From Croceimicrobium sp965658965 (GTDB lineage Bacteria; Bacteroidota; Bacteroidia; Flavobacteriales; Schleiferiaceae): a stretch of DNA of 50,111 nt. Under the pieces are notes generated by a model. The model had not been told where the DNA came from and ran no database searches. It worked only from the letters and a program-made list of their open reading frames with translations. A program made the position numbers and the translations under genes. The stretch spans positions 1 through 50,111 of the forward strand of contig CBFHVV010000013.1 in assembly GCA_965658965.1 (NCBI GenBank), written 5' to 3'. Positions 40,673-48,978 of the stretch are shown piece after piece (the first letter of the stretch is position 1; each line of letters starts with the position of its first letter).

Positions 40673-41551
40673 TTAATTTCTTTTGTCAAAACCCCACATC
40701 AGCTTATTCCTTAAGGTCTTTGCAAAAGTTTCATTTTTTGTTTCCACCAGAGCAATGGAAAAACTCGCTAGGCTCAGGTTTATTTCGGTACCGCTTGGAA
40801 CGGCGTAAATACGAGAGTCTAAGGATACTAAGCTTTGTTCTTCACGACTATTAACCTTTAATTTTACCATGCAACTATTGGGAATAACGAAAGGACGAGC
40901 CGTTAGATTGTGCGGAGCCACGGGCGTTAAAACAAAGGTATCTGCCCCAGGCATTATAATAGGCCCATTACAGCTTAAAGAATAACCGGTACTGCCAGTG
41001 GGCGTAGCAACAATTAATCCGTCTGCCCAATAACTATTAAAAAACTCGCCGTTTATCGTAACATCTACGGTAACCATAGCAGTAGTATCTTTTCTACTAA
41101 GGGTAACCTCATTCAAAGCAAAAGGCATTTCCAAGTCTAAAGCCTCACTTTCTAGGGCCAGTAAACTGCGTTCACTCAGTTTATATTTCCCTGCAATTAA
41201 TGCTGTAATAGCATCCTCTATTTTATCGCGACTAACATTAGATAAGAAGCCTAATCGCCCCGTGTTTATACCTACAATGGGGATTTTAGAATCGCGTACT
41301 AAAGTGGTAGCATCTAATATAGTTCCGTCTCCACCAATGGTAATTAAGAAATCTGGCGCGTAGTCAATTAGATCGCGATGATTCGAAAAAGTGGGAAAAT
41401 CTAAACCTAAGTCGCAGTGCTCAAGAATAAAATTATTTAAGCCTTCGAAAACCACAAACTCAATACCCGCCTCTATTAAAATGCGATGTAAGGCCTCTAT
41501 ATCAGGACGAGCTTCTGGGCTAATAACTTTTCCGAAAACTGCTACTTTCAT
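40673..41551 (-). CDS. nadK: NAD kinase
   Basis: 292 aa from ATG 41549-41551; the preceding in-frame codon is only a TTG. The family motifs are in order: the G-G-D-G-T loop (ITIGGDGTILDA), the NE motif A-L-N-E-V-T-L-S-R, and VATPTGSTGYSLSCNGPI. It phosphorylates NAD to NADP. It lies 3 nt after the CBS protein gene. With nadE at 10 kb and pdxJ nearby, the window holds several cofactor genes. Confidence 0.96.
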   Translation of the reverse strand: MKVAVFGKVISPEARPDIEALHRILIEAGIEFVVFEGLNNFILEHCDLGLDFPTFSNHRDLIDYAPDFLITIGGDGTILDATTLVRDSKIPIVGINTGRLGFLSNVSRDKIEDAITALIAGKYKLSERSLLALESEALDLEMPFALNEVTLSRKDTTAMVTVDVTINGEFFNSYWADGLIVATPTGSTGYSLSCNGPIIMPGADTFVLTPVAPHNLTARPFVIPNSCMVKLKVNSREEQSLVSLDSRIYAVPSGTEINLSLASFSIALVETKNETFAKTLRNKLMWGFDKRN

Positions 41552-41554
41552 CAA

Positions 41555-42214
41555 TTAAATATTCAAGTATTTAACCAGTGCCTCGAAGGGATCTGAGGCA
41601 TCCTCATCAAAAAGTGCTTGATGATAAACTTCCATAATCTCGTATTCAAAACGCTCAAAGGATTTTACAATGCGGCTTAAATCTTGCTGATTGATCTTTA
41701 ATGCCACCCGTATATAATCATTCCCCTCTTGTCTTAGCTGCAAGCCTAAAATTAAAGCATCCTCACTTTCCACAATTTGTGAAATCTTGGAGATGTAGTA
41801 ATCGCGAATGGCAACACGCAGCACAATAACGCTTCCAAGCTCATTATAACTCACCTGGCGACCTAAATCAAAAACCAGCTCTTGCGGCGACAGATAGCCA
41901 ATGTATTTCTTGTCGGGATCTAAGACGGGCAGACAGGTTAAGTTACCTTCTGCCATCGTTTTAATTGCAGCATAAATATGATCACCTGCGCTTATGCTGT
42001 AAGGCTTCAAAACCTTTAGATGTTTTTCTAAACTATCCTCCACATTTTGAACATCCAAGAGGTCATCCTCAGAAATAAGCCCTAAGTACATACCTTCATG
42101 GACTATCGGCAAGTGACTGATTTTCAATTCCTCCATACTCAGAAGAAGGTCACCCACGCACTCAGTAATATCCAAGGCGCTAAAATCATTTAAAATATGT
42201 TCATCTACTCTCAT
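41555..42214 (-). CDS. CBS-domain protein
   Basis: 219 aa, cytosolic. Two CBS motifs cover about residues 1-130 (SHLPIVHEGMYLGLISEDDLL and LTCLPVLDPDKKYIGYLSPQEL). A C-terminal ACT-like region (about 140-210) may bind a small ligand. The family is regularly upstream of nadK in Bacteroidota. CBS pairs usually bind adenine nucleotides, so an energy- or NAD-linked sensing role is plausible but unproven. It heads the operon and is divergent from pdxJ with interleaved promoters. Confidence 0.88.
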   Translation of the reverse strand: MRVDEHILNDFSALDITECVGDLLLSMEELKISHLPIVHEGMYLGLISEDDLLDVQNVEDSLEKHLKVLKPYSISAGDHIYAAIKTMAEGNLTCLPVLDPDKKYIGYLSPQELVFDLGRQVSYNELGSVIVLRVAIRDYYISKISQIVESEDALILGLQLRQEGNDYIRVALKINQQDLSRIVKSFERFEYEIMEVYHQALFDEDASDPFEALVKYLNI

Positions 42215-42222
42215 ATCTAAAG

Positions 42223-42251
42223 CAAAACTAAGGCTTTATCTTTGCCCACAA
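42223..42251 (-). promoter_or_regulatory. Promoter of the CBS-nadK-uppS-bamA unit
   Basis: On the minus strand TTG at 42249-42251, an 18-nt spacer, then TAGTTTTG at 42223-42230: a full Bacteroidota -33/-7 promoter. Its -33 element shares the first base of the pdxJ start codon, and its spacer covers the pdxJ -7 box. Confidence 0.6.
42237..42244 (+). promoter_or_regulatory. -7 box for pdxJ, 6 nt from the start codon
   Basis: TATCTTTG is a perfect TAnnTTTG match, ending 6 nt before the pdxJ ATG at 42251, so the mRNA would have almost no leader. It lies within the spacer of the opposing CBS promoter. No -33 TTG is evident. Confidence 0.5.
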
Positions 42252-42985
42252 TGACAAAGCTATCCGTTAACATTAATAAAATCGCTACCCTGCGGAATGC
42301 ACGCGGTGGCGACACGCCCAATGTGGTTGAAGCCGCTCTTAATATCGAGCGTTTTGGTGGGCAAGGAATAACTGTTCACCCTCGTCCCGATGAGCGCCAC
42401 ATACGTTATAAAGACGTGCAAGACCTCTCTAAGGTTGTCTCCACTGAATTTAATATTGAAGGTTATCCCAATCGCAGCTTTATAGATTTGGTTTTAGCCG
42501 CAAATCCAGCACAGGTTACATTGGTCCCTGACCCTCCCGGAGTGCTTACTTCAAATGCTGGTTGGGACACCATTAAACATGGTGATTTCTTGCAAGAAGT
42601 TTTACAAGAATTTGATCGAGCGAAAATATGCACTTCTGTTTTTATGGACTGCGATGCCAAGCAAATTGAAGCCACCGCAGCAATAGGAGCCAAAAGAATT
42701 GAGTTATACACCGAGGCTTATGCCAGTCAATATTTAAAGGATAAAAATGCAGCTATTGCTCCCTACAAAGAAGCGGCGGAATTAGCTAAAAAGCTAGGAC
42801 TAGGCCTAAATGCTGGTCACGATTTAAGTTTAGCCAATATTCAGTTTTTTGCAGCACAAATCCCCAACCTATTAGAAGTTTCTATTGGTCACGCTCTAAT
42901 TTCCGAAGCTTTGTATATGGGTCTTGAAAACACCGTGCAATCCTATCTACGAGAAATCGAGTTGGCCTCATATGATCGGTCCTAG
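42251..42985 (+). CDS. pdxJ: Pyridoxine 5'-phosphate synthase
   Basis: 244 aa from ATG 42251; three extra upstream codons belong to the promoter box. It condenses 1-deoxyxylulose 5-phosphate with aminoacetone phosphate to pyridoxine 5'-phosphate. The TIM-barrel motifs are typical: L-S-V-N-I-N-K-I-A-T-L-R-N-A-R, GITVHPRPDERHIR, the Q-V-T-L-V-P-D strand, I-E-L-Y-T-E-A-Y-A and G-L-N-A-G-H-D-L. The 3' end overlaps the S66 carboxypeptidase gene by 14 bp, the start of a three-gene operon with yraN. Confidence 0.97.
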   Translation: MTKLSVNINKIATLRNARGGDTPNVVEAALNIERFGGQGITVHPRPDERHIRYKDVQDLSKVVSTEFNIEGYPNRSFIDLVLAANPAQVTLVPDPPGVLTSNAGWDTIKHGDFLQEVLQEFDRAKICTSVFMDCDAKQIEATAAIGAKRIELYTEAYASQYLKDKNAAIAPYKEAAELAKKLGLGLNAGHDLSLANIQFFAAQIPNLLEVSIGHALISEALYMGLENTVQSYLREIELASYDRS

Positions 42986-43883
42986 GTTTTTACAAAAAGG
43001 AGACCGCCTCCGGATAGTGGCCACTGCTCGTAAGGTGTCAGCGAAGGAACTAGCCCCTGCCCTTCAAATTTTAGAAGATTGGGGATTAGAGGTTGTTTTA
43101 GGAAAACATATTTATGCGGAAGAAAACCAATTTGCGGGCAATGATGCAGAGCGGGCAGCCGATTTACAAGCTGCCTTAAACGATCCAGAATGTGCTGCCA
43201 TCCTTTTCGCTCGCGGAGGCTATGGCACAGTGCGTATCATCGATGCTATTTCTTGGGAAAACTTTATAAAGCACCCTAAATGGCTAATTGGTTATAGCGA
43301 TCTTAGCGTAATCCACAACACCTTACAAAATTTGGGTTTTGCCTCTTTACATGCTATAATGCCTTTGGAGTTTGCTACTAACAGCCCGGAAAGTTTAAGG
43401 CTTCTGCGAGAAGCACTTTTTGGTAAAAGCTACACCATAGAAACAGGCGCGCATCCTTTTAACCGTGCTGGAAAAGTTACAGGAGAAGTAGTGGGCGGAA
43501 ATTTAAGCATGCTTTACAGCTGCCTAGGTTCTTCTACGGCACTCGATACCGATGGTAAAATTCTCTTTCTCGAAGATCTAGACGAATACCTTTATCATAT
43601 AGATCGCATGATGTTTAACTTGCGTCGAAACGGATATTTAAACGATATCCAAGCGCTAATTATCGGCACCATGAGCGATATGAACGACAATGCTATCCCT
43701 TTTGGAGAAAGCGCTGAAGAAATTATCGCTCGCCACGCCCAAGACTACGAATTCCCCTTGGCCTTTGGCCTACCGATTGGCCATAGTTCGCATCACCTTC
43801 CCTTAGTTTTGGGAGAAAAAGTTACCTTAGAAATAAATTCTGATGCTGCTACTCTAAAATTTAAACATGGCCGAAAATCATGA
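42972..43883 (+). CDS. S66-family L,D-carboxypeptidase
   Basis: 303 aa from ATG 42972. An upstream in-frame start inside pdxJ would add 16 residues and is less likely. The Ser-Glu-His triad motifs are recognisable: I-G-Y-S-D-L-S with the nucleophile serine near residue 108, the glycine-rich GEVVGGNLSML segment with a later glutamate, and G-L-P-I-G-H-S-S-H-H-L-P. It trims D-alanine from murein tetrapeptides during recycling. No signal peptide is seen, which fits the cytosolic recycling enzyme. It overlaps both neighbours. Confidence 0.9.
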   Translation: MIGPRFLQKGDRLRIVATARKVSAKELAPALQILEDWGLEVVLGKHIYAEENQFAGNDAERAADLQAALNDPECAAILFARGGYGTVRIIDAISWENFIKHPKWLIGYSDLSVIHNTLQNLGFASLHAIMPLEFATNSPESLRLLREALFGKSYTIETGAHPFNRAGKVTGEVVGGNLSMLYSCLGSSTALDTDGKILFLEDLDEYLYHIDRMMFNLRRNGYLNDIQALIIGTMSDMNDNAIPFGESAEEIIARHAQDYEFPLAFGLPIGHSSHHLPLVLGEKVTLEINSDAATLKFKHGRKS

Positions 43884-44220
43884 TTTGGGAATTAAAGGTG
43901 AAGCCCTTGCTTTAGAATACACTCTAAACTTAGGTTACCAACTGCTAGAGAAAAACTGGCGCTTTCGCAAGATGGAAATAGACCTGATTGCGAAAGATAA
44001 AGAGCAAATTGTTTTTATTGAAGTGAAGACTCGGGCTAACGACAACTTCGGTAAACCCTATGAGTTTGTTTCTAAAAGCAAACAAAAACTAATTGCTACC
44101 GCGGCCAACTCTTACTTAGAAAAGCTAAACTTTATAGCTGAAGCTAGATTTGATATTATCAGCATCACTCTTCAACCCGAATATAAACTAGAGCATATTC
44201 GCGATGCTTTTTACACTTAA
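43867..44220 (+). CDS. YraN/UPF0102 family protein
   Basis: 117 aa. The nuclease-like core is E-I-D-L-I-A followed by V-F-I-E-V-K-T-R, with an upstream glutamate in G-E-A-L-A-L-E-Y. This is the restriction-endonuclease-like fold of UPF0102. The family is widespread and its role is not established. It overlaps the carboxypeptidase gene by 17 bp and ends the pdxJ operon. Confidence 0.92.
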   Translation: MAENHDLGIKGEALALEYTLNLGYQLLEKNWRFRKMEIDLIAKDKEQIVFIEVKTRANDNFGKPYEFVSKSKQKLIATAANSYLEKLNFIAEARFDIISITLQPEYKLEHIRDAFYT

Positions 44221-45297
44221 AGCCTAAGGTCAATTATTTTTAGCCGGATCAGAGTTTCATACGAGACATAAATACAAGGTTCACTTTAAAAGACTTGACA
44301 GATTAAGTGGGGCAAATGCATCGCAGAAGAGCGTGATTTAAGGAAAAGACCAGTCAAGATCGTGCCGCTGTAAGAGGCTACAGCCAATGAGCTAGAGGAT
44401 GAATTTTGCTTTTATCAGAAAAAGTATCTTCCCTCTTTTTAAAGGCGGTAATAGCGCCTTAGTCCTTTGCAAAAGCTTTATCTCTCCCTGTAAGTTAATA
44501 GCCTTAGAGCCTCCCTTCTATACTTGATGGTATTCGAATTTTAAACAAATGACCCTAATCACTTCATTTTTCTTAACACTTAAACAACTAAGTCTCCCGC
44601 GAAAGTAAATGCTAAGTAATCTCTGCTATTGGCTTCCGTTCAAATTTCTTTTCGCAATGATATTTATTACTCATTAAGGCTTTCTTTATTTTAATTACAT
44701 ATCAAAAACTAAACAAAATCCCTCATGTCCCTTGTGAAAACCTGTTAAGGATTGTTTAATTTATTGACTATCTAATTTCAATATATCCAAGCCTTTAAAT
44801 CCGTAAAACCACATGTAAACATGAGCAGAAAGAGATGTTCAATAAAAGTTATAATGTAGATCCTATTATGAGTTTTTCAAATTATTGTTTTGGTTTTTTT
44901 TATCAGTGCAATTAGTTTAAAATACTTATAATCAATATTTTACATTGGTTTGCGAGTTGCGAAAAAAACAAATTAGAAAACCTTCTGTTTTGATTTTTTA
45001 AGGAATATGGCTGATATTAGATATGGAAACGAATTTTTTCAAGTTCTTTTATATTTTAATACTTAAATAGTAAGTAATCTATCAATGTTCCGTGTGGTTT
45101 ACTTCGATTATTTGAAGTCAATATTAAGATAATGTTATGGTTTATAATAATTACTCTAAAATCATTTTTTATTTGTTAAATAGTAAATAAATATTGCATT
45201 AGTGTAAAATATTTAGTTAGTTAGCCATGTAGTTGTTGTTCTCTAGAGAAACTGCCCGCTAGCATGTTTAACCTTTTTTACTTTACATAGAATTACA
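44221..45297. other. 1.1-kb AT-rich intergenic stretch with possible RNA hairpins
   Basis: No frame looks coding. The first part has pairing elements: CTTGAC (44294-44299) with GTCAAG (44353-44358), GCTGTA (44367-44372) with TACAGC (44379-44384), and AAGGCG (44442-44447) with CGCCTT (44455-44460). The rest, from about 44.6 kb, is very AT-rich and featureless, and it precedes the T9SS genes. It is the longest gene-free stretch in the core part of the window. Confidence 0.45.
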
Positions 45298-45330
45298 ATT
45301 CAACTTATCAAAATCAAATTATTATTTCTT

Positions 45331-46794
45331 TTGGCTATAGTCTTCGGGCTGAGTAGCCCTTCTAATGCTTGTTCAAACTCGACTTATGAAGCAACTGTTT
45401 CATATGGAGGCTCAATTGGATGTAATCAATCTTCTTTTATTGATGTACAAGTTGGTCCATTTTTAAGTGGACAGGATTATATTAGATTGCGCCTCTTTCA
45501 ACAAAATAATTTCGGGGGTTGGGATTTTGTTACCGCCTGGACTTCGGATGTTGCTAGTGCCTATCATGCTGGACCTTGCCGTTACATTGATGGCCAATTT
45601 GAAGTTTCCCCAAGTTACAGTGGAACTAATGTATATAGAGTAGAGGTTACATCTTACATATTTGATAAAGTTTCGAAGCTATACACAGCGTATGGCCCCG
45701 AGTATACGAATGTGGTAGAACCTGCTGGGTATTTACCGGTGAAAGTTCAGTCCTTAGAATTAAAAGATAGTGAAGGAACGACTTTCACATGGGCTTCAGC
45801 TTGCATCGCAACTGAGTATGACTTGGATGTAACTGCTTTAAAGGGTGCGACCTACGAAGCGGAATATTTCTTTAATGTTATTGAGTCGAACGCTGCTGGA
45901 GATAAATTAAGTCTGTTGAATAGTACTTCTGCCTCTGGGGAAGATTTAGGTGATTTTGCAACTCCAACAGGAACGAGCTTTTCCGATTGGGTCGCGAATT
46001 CAGTCGAGCCTATGTTTGAATCAGAAATAGCTGCTGCAACAGTAAGCCACTTACTATTTGAGATAAAAGTTGATAATAATGGGTGTAGCCCAATTGTTTC
46101 AACTAGAGAAGATTTGTTGATTGAAATGAGACTAAAACCTTTCATCACTTCCTTTGATTGGCAATGGAATCCTTCGGGGAGTTCGATAATAACAGTACCG
46201 TCATCACAGAATGTATCAAGTTATCCTTCGATAGGTGGATTGAGTGGTGTGTTGGTGTCGAATATTTCCACCCCATTTTTTGAAGAATATGAAATGGAAG
46301 TTGAAAGATTGACTAATGGGGTTTACATTAAGATTGGAACTTTTAGTGCCACCGTAAATGGATCTCAGTTTACTTTAAATCCAAACAGTATGATCCCTGA
46401 ACCAGGATTTACTAATTCAGATAAACCCATGTTTAATGAAGGAATAAGGCATAAGGTGTTTCTAACTGTATCATCGCCGGGTTGTACTTCTGATACATAT
46501 TGGAGTTATTATGAGGTTTGTACAGGCTGTGCATTTCAAAAAATGAGCATGACTCTTTTAGAAACAGGTGACTTATATCATTACGTTGATAGAGAAAATG
46601 CTAAATTGCAATTTGTCAATGAGAATACAAGTGAAGCAACCCTACTAAATTTTGAAGTCTACTCTATAGATGGAAGGCAACAGTTAGAAACTTCTAATTT
46701 TGAGATTGATTTAAATTCATTTAGTAAAGGTACCTATATGATAGTTGCAAAGTCAGGTTCCGATGTTGTTTATAGAGAAAAATTTGTGTGGTAA
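45331..46794 (+). CDS. Secreted protein with type IX secretion (type A) C-terminal sorting domain
   Basis: 487 aa from a TTG. The last 70 residues form a typical T9SS sorting domain: L-N-F-E-V-Y-S-I-D-G-R, L-N-S-F-S-K-G-T-Y-M-I-V-A, and a basic-aromatic end. The body is beta-rich with paired cysteines (CGCAF-like C-T-G-C) and no recognised enzyme fold, so an adhesin-like role is a guess. The start is uncertain. In-frame codons upstream of the TTG encode more of the hydrophobic signal core (I-K-I-K-L-L-F-L-L), but the only start options there are ATT or ATC. A terminator follows 32 nt after the stop. Confidence 0.75.
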   Translation: MAIVFGLSSPSNACSNSTYEATVSYGGSIGCNQSSFIDVQVGPFLSGQDYIRLRLFQQNNFGGWDFVTAWTSDVASAYHAGPCRYIDGQFEVSPSYSGTNVYRVEVTSYIFDKVSKLYTAYGPEYTNVVEPAGYLPVKVQSLELKDSEGTTFTWASACIATEYDLDVTALKGATYEAEYFFNVIESNAAGDKLSLLNSTSASGEDLGDFATPTGTSFSDWVANSVEPMFESEIAAATVSHLLFEIKVDNNGCSPIVSTREDLLIEMRLKPFITSFDWQWNPSGSSIITVPSSQNVSSYPSIGGLSGVLVSNISTPFFEEYEMEVERLTNGVYIKIGTFSATVNGSQFTLNPNSMIPEPGFTNSDKPMFNEGIRHKVFLTVSSPGCTSDTYWSYYEVCTGCAFQKMSMTLLETGDLYHYVDRENAKLQFVNENTSEATLLNFEVYSIDGRQQLETSNFEIDLNSFSKGTYMIVAKSGSDVVYREKFVW

Positions 46795-46825
46795 TTAAAA
46801 CTCAAATAATATTAAATAAGATAAA

Positions 46826-46853
46826 CCCAAGCCAAATTTGGCTTGGGGTTTTT
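46826..46853 (+). terminator. Rho-independent terminator between the two T9SS genes
   Basis: CCCAAGCCAAA (46826-46836) and TTTGGCTTGGG (46837-46847) are perfect complements, followed by GTTTTT. It ends 9 nt before the ATG of the next gene. Confidence 0.85.
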
Positions 46854-46862
46854 AAGCTAACC

Positions 46863-48566
46863 ATGGGCTTGCTTCTTTTATCTATTAATCCGCAATTGTC
46901 CGCTCAAAACCTTGTTAAAAATCCTTCTTTTGAGGAGACAAATAATTGGATTGATTTCCGTTTGCATAATTATGTTGACTCTTTTCCTGGAGTCAAAAAC
47001 TGGTTTACTCCCATAAATAATCGAGATGGGGAGGTATATAATTCAAAGTGGCATAGTCAAAATGGCTATCTTAATTTATTTTTCCCAAGAACTGATTCGG
47101 CTCACGGGTCGGTTGGGATTGGTTCTTCCTTTTTAGGATCAACTGCTGGCACTACTCCTAAGTTTTTTTTACAGACAAAACTAGATACTGCTTTGGAATT
47201 AGGTTGTCCTTATTCCGTTGGTATGTACTACATCTTTCGCTGGACCGCTTATACTGGTAGTCCTGAATATGATACAAGTTGGACCGCAGCTAATCGTTTA
47301 GGTATGCATTTGTCACAGCAACGAATTAGAGATCTTGGCGATACTAATGTTAATGGGGTAGCTCAAGTTTATGCTTTTGATAATCAAAATATTCAGCCGC
47401 AGGTAGAAATCCCGTTTACTGGTGGATTCTACATGGATACAACTCAATATAAATTAGTCAGTGATACAATCCTAGCCGATGGAGGTGAGCAGTTTTTAAC
47501 CATTGGTAACTTTTATCGAATGGACCAGACTTTTTCCATGTCATTTAAAAACGGAATGGTTTACGCGAGCACAAGTTCTACTCCACAAAATGCATGGAAC
47601 TCAGTAGCTTATATTGATGATGTTTTCGTAATCCCATTGCCCCCGGCGGATAGTCTTTTACAGACCTCCCAAGACAGTCTTATTTGCCGAGGAGACAGCC
47701 TTACTTTACAAGCGAGTAGTCCAAATCCGGCTTATCAGTTTTTATGGGATAATGGCGATACTGCTTCTAGTCGTCTTATTAATCAGCCGGGTAAATACTG
47801 GGTTAGGCTCTTATGTGGTTGTAGCAAAACTCTCACCGATACTTTTTATATCGAGGAGGTTCCTGCATTATCTTGGAATACAAGCTTAAGCGACACGACT
47901 CTTTGTCCGGGCGAAACTTTAGAATTAGCCCTAGACTCCAGCTTAAGCTATAGCCTTAATTATAGTCCTTATAATAGTAATGTTTTAAGCCTCACCGATG
48001 CGGGTAGTTATTATTTAAGCTGGACCAATGGTTGTGAAGAGGAATCAGCTGCCTTTCGTTTAGATTTCCATACTTATGCTGAGTTTCCTGAATTAGCTTT
48101 GGATAGCACTACTTGTGAAGATCCTAATATCATTCTGCCCCTAGAGAGTTTCGTAGAGAGCTTTGAGTTTTACTTAGATGGGGATTTTGTAGCTAATCCA
48201 GTTAGAATTACCGATCATGGAGACTATCGTCTTAGTTTGGTGCAGACTTGCGATAGTTTAGACTATGGGTTTTCCATAGATCAGTTGGGCTGCATGCCCG
48301 ATATTACCATACCCAATGCATTTACGCCCAATGGCGATGGCTTAAATGATTTCTTTTCTTTTGAGATCGCTGGCATCGTAAATGAATACGACATGCGTAT
48401 TTATAACCGCTGGGGCGAATTGGTTTTTCAATCAAACGAAGCCACTACATTTTGGGATGGGCGTCATAAAGGTCAAGCCGTTTCGGGAGCCTATACCTAT
48501 GTGCTTTTATGCACCGTAAACGATTACTCACAAAAGTATAGTGGTATTGTAAATGTGCTGCGATAA
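46863..48566 (+). CDS. Secreted protein with gliding-motility-type (T9SS type B) C-terminal domain
   Basis: 567 aa from ATG 46863. A GTG at 46788 is in frame, but the intervening codons form a terminator hairpin. The signal is short (MGLLLLSINPQLSAQ) and lacks the usual basic N-region, so the exact start is open. The N-terminal part (NLVKNPSFEE ... ) resembles carbohydrate-binding-like beta domains. Middle segments contain repeated cysteine-framed Ig-like units (about 285-470). The last 90 residues are the gliding-motility C-terminal domain: I-P-N-A-F-T-P-N-G-D-G-L-N-D, then Y-N-R-W-G-E-L-V-F and W-D-G. This type is exported by T9SS and held on the surface. Confidence 0.85.
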   Translation: MGLLLLSINPQLSAQNLVKNPSFEETNNWIDFRLHNYVDSFPGVKNWFTPINNRDGEVYNSKWHSQNGYLNLFFPRTDSAHGSVGIGSSFLGSTAGTTPKFFLQTKLDTALELGCPYSVGMYYIFRWTAYTGSPEYDTSWTAANRLGMHLSQQRIRDLGDTNVNGVAQVYAFDNQNIQPQVEIPFTGGFYMDTTQYKLVSDTILADGGEQFLTIGNFYRMDQTFSMSFKNGMVYASTSSTPQNAWNSVAYIDDVFVIPLPPADSLLQTSQDSLICRGDSLTLQASSPNPAYQFLWDNGDTASSRLINQPGKYWVRLLCGCSKTLTDTFYIEEVPALSWNTSLSDTTLCPGETLELALDSSLSYSLNYSPYNSNVLSLTDAGSYYLSWTNGCEEESAAFRLDFHTYAEFPELALDSTTCEDPNIILPLESFVESFEFYLDGDFVANPVRITDHGDYRLSLVQTCDSLDYGFSIDQLGCMPDITIPNAFTPNGDGLNDFFSFEIAGIVNEYDMRIYNRWGELVFQSNEATTFWDGRHKGQAVSGAYTYVLLCTVNDYSQKYSGIVNVLR

Positions 48567-48868
48567 TCTAAAACTAGAAAGCCTTTTTTTGTCATAACGG
48601 ATTAGCAGGTTTCGATTGGCTAGGATAAATGGATTCGTATTGCTCCACCTACAAACATGCGTCTTCTTCTTGAAAAACCCTCGAATAGCCCGCGTTGCTT
48701 CGGCCTTTTCAGTTTAATCCTACCCATTTGTAGGCGTTCTGAACCACAAATAATAGCTGAACTCAGTTTTAAGGTCAGAAAAATCTTTTATTGGAGTCAG
48801 TCTAGAAAGGAAAAGGTGGCATGCAGCTATTTCAACCCCCCAGATGAAACACTCCCGAAAATCCCTGC
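48567..48868. other. Gene-free stretch before the rluB promoter
   Basis: A 72-codon frame at 48657-48875 on the plus strand has no family resemblance and no start signals, so I do not call it a gene. A short T-run (48584-48590) after the preceding gene lacks a good stem. Nothing else is seen. Confidence 0.4.
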
Positions 48869-48898
48869 TTGCTAATCCACTCGCAATTAGTACTTTTG
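48869..48898 (+). promoter_or_regulatory. Promoter of rluB
   Basis: TTG at 48869-48871, a 19-nt spacer, then TACTTTTG at 48891-48898: a textbook Bacteroidota promoter. Transcription should start near 48905, giving a leader of about 55-75 nt. Confidence 0.65.
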
Positions 48899-48900
48899 CC

Positions 48901-48955
48901 GCCCGAAAACAGCCTGAAGCGTTCCCGGTGTGATACCGGCAGAGGCGATAAGGGC
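48901..48955 (+). promoter_or_regulatory. Nested hairpin in the rluB leader
   Basis: Three nested stems can form: GCCC (48901-48904) with GGGC (48952-48955), GCCT (48912-48915) with AGGC (48943-48946), and CCGGT (48925-48929) with ACCGG (48935-48939), separated by internal loops. The outermost arm lies near the predicted transcription start and may be partly missing from the RNA. I do not recognise the structure as a known riboswitch. Confidence 0.4.
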
Positions 48956-48978
48956 TCCCAATGCAAAAAATATACAGC

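Noticed and set aside
44280..44400. Possible cobalamin-type riboswitch (G-C-C-G-C-T-G-T-A-A followed by G-C-C-A).
   Set aside because: Only short pieces resemble the B12-box pattern, the order does not fit, and no cobalamin-related gene is downstream.
48657..48875. 72-codon open frame on the plus strand.
   Set aside because: No family resemblance, no promoter or start context, and the 3' part is in the rluB promoter.
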